From Tetraselmis striata (Eukaryota > Chlorophyta > Chlorodendrophyceae > Chlorodendrales > Chlorodendraceae): a stretch of DNA of 64,000 nt. The notes under the pieces were generated by a model. It did not search any database and was not told the DNA's origin. It was given only the letters and a program-made list of their open reading frames with translations. Position 1 is the stretch's first letter. Each line of letters begins with the position of its first letter. Shown one piece after another: positions 1 to 10,539 of this stretch. The stretch is taken from contig VCJN01002992.1 in assembly GCA_006384855.1 (NCBI GenBank), positions 612,522 through 676,521 of the forward strand. The letters are read 5' to 3'. The position numbers and the translations under genes are program-made.

Positions 1-1464
1 GCCGCCCACCATGGACGCTGGCCTTTGCTGACTCATGCCAAGGAAAAGCAGCGCGAGAGGCTTGCCATACCTACGTGGGCCTACAACCATAACAGCATGG
101 ATTTTGCTTATTGAATTGCCCTGATGGTGAAATTGCTTATTTTGGAATGTTGCATGTCCTCAAATTGACACATTTGTATTGTTTTCAACGCCCTGCTAAA
201 TGTCTGGGTGGGTAGGTCCCAGACAAAGGGTCATGTGGTTGGAGTGCGGCGCGGCTCGAAATGTATCCATGGCTATACATGATGCACACAAATAACGCGT
301 GCGGCAAGTGGGCTCGGGTAGATGCCCGATGTGCGTAGAAGTGCGACACGCGCAATGCTGCTTTCACAAAACTGAACAAGCGGCGCTAGCGACAAGTGCA
401 TTGCCCCACCACAAGGTGTATACCACCATGCTTTCAAAGCAGTGTCATTTGTCCCAATCAGATATACTCGTATTAACGACCTGCAGCAGCATTCCCGCGC
501 GCGCTATTCGCCTCAATTTATTGTCCACGTGCCAGTATGTACTTGTCGATCTTGAATCCACTAACCTCGGAATTGTGTGAAAAGGTATAAACAAAATGAG
601 AGGACGGCGCGCGCGCGGCGGCGCGGTGATGACTACTATCATCAATTAATACTACGATGCACGTCCTATTGTATCGTACATGCTACTGATATGATTTACA
701 TAGACGATCATGACGATGATAGTCGAGCGCGCGACGAACTACGACGACGAGCATAAACGATATCGCGTGTTATTTTGTGGCCCGGTATATCATAGTCGCC
801 GCGCGCGCGCGGCGGCCGCGCCACCATGGATAATCACATATCTATAATAAGCATCAGCATATTGCCGTTCCAATATCAGGTACCAATACTTGATTATATA
901 TATATAATATTATAGTACACAACATATTACTGCCGTATGAGGTAGCGTTCTGTATATACTGGGGTTGCTATCCTTCCCCGCGATGCATCATGAATATGCG
1001 CGCGATCCTTGATGCTCTTGCTGCAGCAACAGCGCAGATATTGTCAGCTGGGAGGGAGTAGGGTTACAGCGGTCTGTGGGTGCAGGCGCCGACCTAGTTC
1101 GTCATCTTTTATGCTGGCCGGGATGCTGCTTGAGGATCAGCATTAACCCAGCGAGGCTTCGATCTATTGATCCGCGCAAGCTTTGCATGAAACCACGCAC
1201 ACATGCAAGAGGACTCCCGCCGACACAGGGCAGCAAACTTCCATCTTTTGCTAAGCAAGCAAGCCACCCTGGTGGTCAGTTTCTAGCCATAGCCGCACCG
1301 TATACCACGACAAGTGAACAACTCATGGCAAGTGCCACAGATAGTTATTTCTGCCATCTGGCAAATTTTGTGGCGTCGGCTTGGCACTAAACTAAATATG
1401 TCTAGCGGCCCAGAATACACTGTGTTGGTGCGGAGGCGCGAATGTTTGTGCCGCGGCTCCGCTC
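1..1464. other. No gene recognised
   Basis: I see no convincing coding exon here. The stretch holds CG-alternating runs near 605-625 and 795-815 and a short TA run near 893-905. It lies downstream of the minus-strand IQ-motif gene and should hold that gene's 3' untranslated region and poly(A) signal, which I could not place. Confidence 0.5.
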
Positions 1465-4400
1465 TCAGTCGCCCACCTTCCAGGAGGAAGTGAGGCCAGC
1501 CTTGAGGCTGATGTTGCACATGAACAGCCGCGTCTTGAGGCGCGCCATCACTTCCTGCACGCGCTCCTGCTCCTTGGGCGACAGCGCACTATGCGACCTG
1601 CACCGCGCACGCCGGGGACCAGGCATCCACCTCCGTCAGCATTAAACGGCGGCGGGTGCGCAAGCAATGAGCCGCCCCTACCGTTCCCAGGATGTCAATC
1701 AAATGCACGCTGGATGTGGACCAAACCATAGCCTGACCAAATCAAGGGAGTCGTACCCCGTTATGTACAAACATCACAAAATCTTCCCCTCCCGCCTAAC
1801 AAATTAAATCAACACGCAGATGCCATTTTGAGAGACTTCGAGAGACATAAGTGCACACTCCTGCCCTGCATACTGTGACATTGAATTGGGTTTGCGGTCC
1901 AAAGCGTGGTCACATGTCATATCGTTTCGACACTTGAGGTACCCGGGGTCCGCGGTAAGGGGGGGGGGGGGGGGGGGGGGGCGCCAACGCACTCTTCCTG
2001 CGTCTCGCCCTCCTCATGCTGCCGCTCGCGGCGCGGTCCCAGGTCCCAGGTGCCCTCCTCCTGCATGATGTACGTTTCGTACACGCCCTGCTGCATCATG
2101 ACTCGGATCTCCGACGCCCGGCAGCCGCGCGGCATCGGCAGCAACACGGGCGGCAGCGGCGGCTGCCCCTTGTATGCGGGCTTGCCTTTGTTACGGTCGT
2201 GGGTGCGCCGCTTGCGCAGGTACTTGGCGCGGTTCAGCCAGTGAAGCCCCATCACGCGCACGTACTGCTGCGTTCGCAGGTCGATGAACGCCTCCACCAC
2301 CATCAGCTTGGCCAGGCTGCGCGCACGGCGAACCACCCGCGGCCGCGGCGTCAGGCGGAGCGGGGACGCGCGATGCTCAAAGGCGCGAAATCCGGGGGGG
2401 GGGGGGGGGAGGGAGCGAGGGGGGGGGGGGGGGGGAGCGGGGGGGGGGGGGGGCTCACTCTGGCGCAGGCGTAAGATCGTCCATGACGGTGGAGGCATTG
2501 GGCATCGACTGTGCCGCCATCCGCTTGACGGCCTTCTGGTGCTTGGCGACAACAGCCTTCAGCCCGCCGCCGCCCCCATCGCCGCCGCCAAGCTTGCCCT
2601 TCATCAGGCCGCCCATCCCCATCTTGGGCTTGGCCGCAGAGGCAGGTCCAGCCGCAGGCTTGGGCGCCTCGGCCTCCTCCGCGCCCTCGTCCCCCTCCTT
2701 CACGGGCGCCAGATTGGAGGGCAGTTTGCCTAGCACCCGGTGGCAGCATTGCTAGCGTCATTCCTCAGACTAAGTAGTGTATTAGGATGGAAATTTGGCA
2801 CTGAGAAACAGAATAGAATATAAATAGAAAATGCGTGGATAATTTAGACTTTTATGAAAGATAGTTGACAGATAGTCGCTACATCTCAGTCGTAGTGCGA
2901 TTCGATTTCAGAAAGTACTAAGTACATTGTTTGTTTTCGTAGTGCCCATTTATCAAGGGAAAGTATACATACATTGTTTGAAATTAGATGGCAATATGGG
3001 AAATGCGGACCGATGCAGAAAAATAAGGTTAGTTTAACGATTATTACGCGGTATTAAATCGTACGGGGAATATCCTTATTATCGTATTGTCGTGATCCTT
3101 ACTGGTACCGGGCAAATAACTGCTGGGTAAAATTACCGTATACAGCGCGTATATACTGGGAAGGACTATCCATAGCGCGTTTGGTAAGGATAACAAATAA
3201 CGTCGTGCTTGATATCAAGCAGTGTAGACATGAATGATCGCACAATCCTTAGTAGTAGCGCGTCTGCACAAGCTACTACGATGGAATACCTTCAGCAAGA
3301 ATAAGAATAATAGAATGGAATAGCGGAATAGAAGAGAAACAGAAAAAATGCTAGTAGAAGGGTGGCAAATTAAAGACGGCCAGGCACCGCCGTTTCAAAT
3401 TATTTCCCATTTACGCGCTAGTTCTTAATGGAAGGCGCAGATACGCAGGTTAATATTTAGAGTTTAGGGTTTTGATTTAGGGTTTTAGAGGTTGCATATA
3501 TTCAATGGGGTTTAAGGGTTTTGAGGGTTACAGAGCTTTTTGGGTTTGGGTTTTAGCCTTCGTCATGTCATGTGCGCAAACGCTGTGAGCACAATCATCT
3601 ACTCCCCGCCGCGTAAAGAGGGTGGGTAGCTTCAGGAGGTGGCGCACCTCCGTTGGCTTCCGTGGCAACTGCCAGTAGCTTGAGGAAGCGCGAGGTCTTC
3701 TCTTGGCTCGCCGCCTTCTTGCGTGCGATCTCCTCATGCTCCAGCTTGCTCCACTGCCCGCGCAGCACCGTGGTCTGCGCAGTTGAGAGGCCACGCCTCA
3801 GCACGGCGACCGCGGATATGGCAGTGGGGCAGCGGTGCGGGATCAATACGCCGGCAGTTCCAGGGGGGAGCTAAGGGGGGGGGGGGGGGTAGGTTAGGGA
3901 AGGGGGGCAGGAGAAGGGAGGCAGCAAGGGAGAGGACAGCGCTGCGCTCACCATGATGCCACGGGACAGCGTCTTCATCTGAGTCTTCTTCCGGTTCTCT
4001 TTCACAACTGTCAGCAGAAGACACGGCGCGGACAGTAAGCGCGAGCCCTCCCATGCGTGAGTCAATCAAGCGATGGCGCGAGCTGTGTAGTTGCCAAGCA
4101 GTGTGGGTGCGCAGTGCCACATGTGAACATGCCACATTCCACGCGCGCACTTCTGTGGATGGCCGTCTTGATGGCGCCGATGAAGTCGCTCTGGTTGTGC
4201 ACATCCGACATGAAGGCGAGCAGCTTGTTGGCGGCGCGCCGCTTCCTGTTGCCCATGTCGGCATGTCAAGAGGATGGTCAACGCAAATCATCCAAAAGAG
4301 AGCGAGCGCTCCCCGCCCGAAACGGCCTCCCGGAGTTTAATGCACGGGGGGTCTCAGGAGGGGGGTGGCAGTGGTGGTGAGGGGACGCACTTAATCTTGA

Positions 4401-7400
4401 GGATCCAGTAAAAGGTGTTTCGCCAGTGCCGCTGTAGCAGGATCGCAGAGCTCTGCCAAAGCAGGAACTCCCGCCGCTTCTTGAAGCCGCGGATGTACCT
4501 CTGGATGGTGATCACCGCCAGAAGCTTGAGCTCGTACATCTGCGGCGGGCGAGCGGCACAGCCGCATCGAAGGTCGTCAGGCCGAGGCGCCGGTACTGCT
4601 TGCGGTGGCGCTGCCAGTGCGCAGTCCAATGTGACCTGGATACCGCCCGGCGGCAGGGGGGGGGGGGGGGGAGGGGGAGGCGTGCCTTGTTCTCATGGCG
4701 ATGCCGGTTGAGACGGTCCGCCAGGCAGTTCATGTTGACAACCAGGTGCAGGATGGGGATCATCGCCTTGGCGCGTGCCAGCTCGGCGTCTCGCCGGCGC
4801 TGCTCGCAGGCCGCCTCCCGGATGCGCTCCGAGCGCTGCGCCGCCGCGATGCGCTGCTGCTTTACCTCCTCCTTCGCCTCGCGCGCCTTGGCTTGCACCC
4901 TGCCCAGGCGCACCGACAACGGGGGTCAGGTAACCGGACAGCCACACCGTCCTACTGCGATCCCGATCCGTCACAGACAGGTGGGAGATCAAGCAGCAGA
5001 TTGCTTAATTGCGGAGACTGCGCTGTGCGTGGCTTGAGGATATGTCGCGCTTCCAGTGGAAAAAACAACACGAGGCGCAGAGTATATCAAAAACTAGCGC
5101 GTAGTTGGCAAAAATATATACGGCGGTGCCTGGCCGTGTTTTGCCCCCCTTCTAGCGTTTTCAATTTTTTATTTCCATTGTATTCTGTTTCTATTCCACG
5201 CTTCTATTAGTATTGTTGCCCAAGTTCCATCTCGATATACAGTATACAGTTTGGACGCGATAGTGAGGATTACATAATCCTTCATGTCTGCGATATTCTT
5301 ACCAAACGCGCTACGTAATCCTTACCAGCAATATGTTAATGCGTCAAGTTATACCGTATAATGATTACCTAACGCGTAGTAACGCTGCCCATATGAGTAA
5401 CGTTATCTCATCGCCGCTGCATCGGATCGCATTCCTGTATGGCTATTTAATTTCAAACAATGCACATAACTTTTCCTGAGTAAATGGGCAGTACAAAATA
5501 AAACAATGTCCTTAGTGCTTTCCGAAACTATCAATTTGCAATACGACCAAGGTGTATGTCAGTTTTCTTTCAAATAATCCAAACTAGAAGCACATTTAAT
5601 ATTTCTATTCTATTTCTATTTGCCAAACTTCCATCCTAATAGACTGGTGGGTCACTCCCCAACCAACATGCACTGCCAGCCCCCCTCCCTTCCACCCCCC
5701 TAGCTCCTAGGTTAAGCCAGCGAGCTGCCAGTCTGGACGTCATGGCAAGCTGGAGCGGAACCTCACCGGCGCAGGTGCTCCTCCTTCTCCACAATGCGCT
5801 GCTCCCGCTCCTCTTCGTCCATCAGGCGCGTCGCCGCTTCCTTGTTGCGCTTCACAATATCGACGTCCGCACCCCTGCGCCCCTCGTGCTTGAACTCTGC
5901 CGCGCAACGGGAGGCAGGGAGGGGTTTCAGGCCCAGCTAAACTGCGTGTGTACAGGTCTCCGTACACTTGTTTAGGCAGATTTGTATGAGCTGCAGACAC
6001 TTTCCATGCGCATGCGCATCCGTCGCAGATGACAACGCTACCAACATGCCCATTATGTACGACAGTCTGCTATGGAGTACAGAGGGCAGGGACAAGAAAA
6101 AGGTATGACTGTGCATGCATTATGTGTCTGCATGCAGATATCGTAACACTACTCTGGATGATGCTGATCATACATGGGCGGCTTCGGGTGCAGGCAGTCT
6201 TTTGGAGGCAAGCCGGGGCGGGGGGCGGGGGGGGGGGGGGGGGGGGGGGCGCACTCCGCAGCGCCTCCTTCTCCTGGTCGATCTCGTACATCAGCCGCTG
6301 CATCTGCCCGTCGTTATTCTCCAGAGCCTGGAGCTTCTCCAGCACCCGCGCCGCGGCCGGCGCGTCGCCCAGCCTGCGCAGCCTCATGCGGCGCTCCGCC
6401 TCTCGCGGGGGCCCGCGCACAGCATCTTGCGCCCGCTGCCGTCGGTCCCGTGGTGGCGACCCGCCTGCGGCCTCGCCCTCGCCACGAACGTCAACCTGAA
6501 AACAACAAACCAGATTTGGATATGGGTTGATTCGGATTCACTCCCCATACATACATACATACATACAATATCATCATATATATGTAATTCACCGCACAAA
6601 CAAAGCCATCCATGAATAAATAACGTTTTACCCCCCCCCCCCCCCCCCCCTGGGGAAGAGGGAGAACTATTGAAACAGTGATATAATTCAGAGGAAAAAC
6701 CCTAAAACCCATCAAAACTATCAAAATGGAGAAGGAAGTCAAAGTACAGCGAGAATGCATCACAAATATTACGACGCAAAGGTGCAAATCAAGTCATTAT
6801 TTTTGGCACTGCGGACCGTATTTAGTGTGTGGTATGTAATATATGTATAATGTAGGAGTAAAATATATGTTATGTATACGCGCTGAGGGAGTACTCCTTC
6901 GTTACAGAATACGTTAAAATGGGCACCGCAATATTTAGATTGCGCAAAAACAATGACCGCAAAGCGGTCAGAAAAGAAGGGCACATATCAGGCGTGCCAA
7001 AACCGTGTTCCGGGGGTGGGGCAGGCACCGACACAGTTTACGGTGATGAACGTATGAATGGATCGAGCTGGGGTGGCCTCTGACCTCCGAGGGGGGTCCC
7101 ATCTCACCTTGGGCGCCTCCGCATTCACGCCCCCGCGAAGGTTGCCCTTGCGGACCTTGGACGGCAGGGGCGTGCGCCCGATGGGCCGCATGCGCTCAGT
7201 GCCGCCGTCCTTGCGGGGCCGGAGCGCCGCGAGCATGGCCGGGTTGGGCGCCACCAGGCGCACCAGCGTGCTGTCGGTCTCCGCGCGCGGCATGACGGGC
7301 ATATGGCGCGGCACGCCGGGCGAGCATGTGGCGGCACGCAGATGCGACGAGGCGTATGCAGAGGACGGGTGCGTGTTGCGGTGCTGGCTGTTGAGCAGCG

Positions 7401-7527
7401 GGAAGCCGTCGAACTCGCCGAGGTCGGCGCCTCCCGCCTCTGTGTCGCCCTGAGGCGGCCCGGGCTGAGTGCGCGCATCTCGCAGCGGGGAGATGGCGCG
7501 TGGGTTGAAGGACACCGTCGTTGTCAT
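1465..7527 (-). CDS. IQ-motif coiled-coil protein, 11 exons, 751 aa
   Basis: Exons read on the minus strand: 7527-7108, 6495-6255, 5896-5767, 4899-4686, 4539-4391, 4245-4151, 4007-3952, 3870-3648, 2729-2459, 2316-1993, 1597-1465. All phases agree and the sum is 2,256 nt. Residues 1-140 are Pro/Ser-rich. Residues about 140-335 are charged and helical (MQRLMYEIDQEKEALR, then DEEEREQRIVEKEEH). Exon 5 carries a calmodulin-binding IQ motif (ITIQRYIRGFKKRREF, near residue 345) and a second weaker one (LLQRHWRNTF). A Lys-rich linker, an Ala/Gly/Pro-rich stretch and a basic C-terminal domain (LHWLNRAKYLRKRR) follow. Intron 4 has a GC donor; the rest use GT. Introns 3 and 8 each contain a copy of one repeat family. 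The family is not recognised; by inference it binds calmodulin or an EF-hand light chain and could be cytoskeletal or flagellar. An upstream exon at 8,110-8,721 could belong to it. Confidence 0.75.
2395..2453. repeat. Interrupted poly-G (sense poly-C) tract at an intron 5' end
   Basis: Three G runs of ten or more lie together. On the gene strand they are C runs starting directly after the GTGAGC donor of intron 9 of the IQ-motif gene. Similar tracts lie near 1,962-1,981, 4,658-4,670 and 6,222-6,250, each just inside an intron of the same gene. Confidence 0.8.
2765..3435 (+). repeat. Dispersed repeat family R1, copy 1 (in an intron)
   Basis: This AT-rich stretch in intron 8 of the IQ-motif gene aligns by eye with 5,055-5,645 read in reverse and with both ends of 10,540-13,190. 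Shared landmarks in order are GGATGGAA near the left, TACATCTCAG, TGCCCATTTA, GCGGACCGATGCAG, CCTTACCAAACGCGC-like words, and GGCCAGGCACCGCCG near the right. No long coding frame lies inside, so this looks like a non-autonomous or internally deleted copy. Confidence 0.6.
3457..3540 (+). repeat. Degenerate telomere-like TTTAGGG/TTTTAGGG words
   Basis: Five or so imperfect units (TTTAGGG, TTTTAGAGG, TTTAAGGG, TTTTGAGGG) sit at the right edge of repeat copy R1 within intron 8. They resemble the green-plant and Chlamydomonas telomere words but are interstitial and worn. Confidence 0.45.
5055..5645 (-). repeat. Dispersed repeat family R1, copy 2 (in an intron)
   Basis: This is an inverted copy relative to copy 1, in intron 3 of the IQ-motif gene. 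On the minus strand it reads GGATGGAAGTTTGGCA, then TGCCCATTTACTCAGG, GCGATCCGATGCAG and GGCCAGGCACCGCCG, the same order as copy 1. There is no coding content. Confidence 0.6.
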
Positions 7528-7974
7528 CCTCTGCGCGCAAGGAGTGAGCAGGACCGCCACTCAGCTGGCACGAGGCAGGCGGCGAGGGCATGGATGACCC
7601 ACCCCACGTCCACACGCTCCTTGCCCCGTGGTGCTCAAGTCAAACAGCACTACACAGCAATCTGCACCACTACCGACACCACACCAATGGCCGCATCACC
7701 CCGCCCCCCCCCCCCTCCAGCAGCAGCAGCTGGCGGTTTCTCAGTGGGTGCATGTCGGCGCAGGCGGTTCTGGCGGTTGTCCAACCGGTGTCGAATAAGG
7801 TTCCGATACAGTGTCCGGGGGTCGACTCAGCGTAGGACTCGCTCACTCACACATGATCGCGCACCTGATGACATAAGTACAGCCACCGAATACATGGCTG
7901 GAAAACAATCACAGCGGAGTACTTTTGAATAGCGTTGTTGCAATGTATCACTGCAAGAGATGCCGTAGCGGTAA

Positions 7975-8721
7975 TCAACTGCCACTGTTCAAGCCGGAAC
8001 AGCTAGAATTGGCGGATTGGGCGGGACAAACGCGGTAGTGGCGGTGCAGACCGGGCGTGCAGGGGTGGGCTGTTGTTTTGGCGGGCGATGCAGGCCTCAG
8101 AGTAGGCCGGGGAGCTACCGAGAGAGGCGGCCCCGGCGGCACCACTTGGCTTGCAGCGCGCGACAAAGCGTCAGCCCGCCACTCGATGGCTAGAACCGGC
8201 TCGGGAGTGCCGCTGTCCAGCGCCTCCAGGCGGCGCGCATTGTACTCGCCAACTCCAGAGCCCGTGGAAATGTCGTGGTGGATGCGGCTCAGCGCCGCAC
8301 CGAGCTCGCTGGTACTGGGTTCGACCGACAGGGTGCGAGGCGGCAGCAGCGGCCGGACAGGGCGCCCCCACATCACGTCCGACACGCCAGGCATCTTGCC
8401 GCCGCCTGCCGTCGCTGCAGCATCCAGTGCGCCATGGATGCTATCCTTCACCTCCGCCAGCAGCCCCGCCGTGCCCACGGATGTGTCCCACTGCGGCAGC
8501 TGCGGCCGGCCCTTGCGCCGCTTGCCAGCAGCCCCGGCCGTCATCGGCACAGCCAGCGGCGGCAGTGCCCCATCCTGCTCCTCCTCGTCACCGGCCGCTA
8601 GACGGATCGAGGGGAACAGCGCCTGCGGCGCGGCCCCGCGATCCACGTAGCCAAACGTTCGCGGCAGTACCACCTGCCCTACCTTGCCATGCGGGCCTGT
8701 GCCGGCCCGCTGCGCTGGCAT
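7975..8721 (-). CDS. Uncharacterised coding exon, up to 248 aa
   Basis: An open frame from an ATG at 8,721 to a TGA at 7,975. The first two thirds look like real protein (KVGQVVLPRTFGYVDRG, QLPQWDTSVGTAGLLAEV, ELGAALSRIHHDIS); the last 45 codons look poorer. A donor-like CTCTCG/GTAGCT lies near 8,115. Splicing from it to an AG just before 7,531 would be in phase with the IQ-motif gene, so this may be an upstream exon of that gene rather than a separate one. No known domain is recognised. Confidence 0.4.
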   Translation of the reverse strand: MPAQRAGTGPHGKVGQVVLPRTFGYVDRGAAPQALFPSIRLAAGDEEEQDGALPPLAVPMTAGAAGKRRKGRPQLPQWDTSVGTAGLLAEVKDSIHGALDAAATAGGGKMPGVSDVMWGRPVRPLLPPRTLSVEPSTSELGAALSRIHHDISTGSGVGEYNARRLEALDSGTPEPVLAIEWRADALSRAASQVVPPGPPLSVAPRPTLRPASPAKTTAHPCTPGLHRHYRVCPAQSANSSCSGLNSGS

Positions 8722-9344
8722 CGCCAAGCCCGCCTTGCCCGACGTGGGCCAGGCCCTCCTCTGCGTGACACTCCAAGTGCGCCTCTTTGCGTGTGTGTGG
8801 CTGCCAGCCCCGCAAGCAGCCCGGCTCACATGCTATGTGGCCTGAAACCAGCCCATCATAAAATACTTCGCCTGCCTGCAAGACAGATCCGAACAGGCAT
8901 ATCATGGGCAAGCATGTCTTCCACAATAACAATGGGAAATTCACTGCTGCCCCCCCCCCCCCCCCCCCCTTGCAGTGATATACTGCGAGTTTCGCCTGCT
9001 TTTCGTTCTGAATACGCCGCCAAACTAAGTCAACGCTTTAGCGTGGTCGATGAACTGGTTTCCGATACCGCCATAGAAATGCTGGGGCTGCGTGTGTGGG
9101 TGCGCGCACGCGCGCCGAGGGAGGCAGGGGATGCACAGGGTATGCTGCCTGCCGCACACCCAGCCCCTCGTCCCCACCACTCCTATTATCTGCCCCGAAC
9201 ATGTGGTCTACTTCAACGCCAGCCAACGTCGCCGATGTGGCCACCACGAGGGCCGACCTCATGCGCCAGTTTCGAAAACCCACTGGGGATGGCTAGCTCA
9301 GCCCCGACGGAGAACGCTGGACTGCAGAACTCGTACGGGAACTT

Positions 9345-9375
<31 letters not shown>

Positions 9376-10089
9376 TATTACGGGGAGAGACGTTGTCGGC
9401 TCGACTGAGGATCGGCTGTTCCCGCACACCACCAGGCAGAGTGGTTCGATACCATAACATAGCCCCCACTCCTCCCACCTACCCCTTTATCTTCCCCACG
9501 CTTGTCGGTTCCCTCGGTGCGAAGCGCCATCGGTTCAACGAGGCGGGCGCATGTAGGGTTTCAAAAACCACTATTATAGGGGAGGCGCCCGTAATACTCA
9601 AGTACGCGGCCCACGGCTTGCAGCATCCCGGCCGGTGGGCGCGGGCGTGCGAGGGGGCCTTCCTGTGCATGCCGAGATGGAAGGGTGTCTCGCTCACCTC
9701 CCAGCCCGCCTCGCAGTTGCGACGCTTCGCTGGTTCCGCTCGTGGCGCGTTCCGGTGGCGTTGTCTAGGCCGTGGGTAAGCACGCGGCGGCAGGTGCGGG
9801 ACTGGCGGCATGCCGACCCCTTTTGTTTGTTCGCCCCCGCCCCCGGAACCAGTCGGGGATCGCGATGCGCGATGAAAACCTATTTACTGTAGCAACTATT
9901 AGCTAATAAGTATAGGATACATACCCTCACCCTGTTAAGACAGTTTTTTCCTTTTTCTCCCGAGACGCTACGACAATAAGTAAATAAATCAACAACCTTG
10001 ATTTACTTCTGGATTTCTGTATAGATTTCTTGAATGGTGCGTATATAGCACACGTAATCATCAAATAAATCATCATCATGCTTTTTCCC
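8722..10089. other. No gene recognised; mononucleotide tracts
   Basis: Several open frames overlap here but none has consistent protein character. A C tract lies at 8,949-8,969 and a long G tract at 9,346-9,375. The stretch from 9,890 on is AT-richer. Confidence 0.4.
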
Positions 10090-10436
10090 GCCCCCGGGAC
10101 AGGACTGAAAACCTTAATACTTAATGTATTACTTCCAATGCTGTAGCGACGACCTGTAACCGTAATAGCCGATAGCGCAGCAGGGCAGCATGAACAGTAG
10201 GTGTTGGAAATCCCGTCGTTACCTGTAAGGATTAGTCCGCAAATATAATTACATGAGCTAATGGTCCGCAAATAGTAGCCCTGTGGAATGCTTCGACCAT
10301 CTGCTTCATGACCATAATAACCTAGCCTGGTGTACATGGCTCTCCGTAATTTGATCCTAAACGGTAAAATGGCCGTCGTGAAGACGCTGCAGTATATTAA
10401 TGAAGGATTTCACTGTTGCCCGTCCTGTCCCGGGCA
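10090..10436. mobile_element. Short inverted-repeat element (MITE-like)
   Basis: The left end reads CCCCCGGGACAGGACTG and the right end is its near reverse complement (GTCCTGTCCCGGG at 10,422-10,434). The similarity continues inward with CTTAAT- and CGACG-like words. About 345 bp long with no coding frame. Single-ended relatives of the same terminus lie at 25,447 and 49,602. Confidence 0.45.
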
Positions 10437-10539
10437 CGCGAGCCGCCATATCGCATAACCTCACCACCACATAAGGGTTACTTGCCATTCTCTAGCTACA
10501 GTAGTAGCGACTGTCGTTACAGTAGATGGAAGTTCGTCG

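Noticed and set aside
3457-3540. True chromosome end
   Set aside because: The units are few, worn and inside an intron.
8057-8768. Plus-strand open frames of about 200 codons
   Set aside because: They are Ser/Pro/Ala-rich shadows opposite the better minus-strand frame, caused by high GC at third positions.
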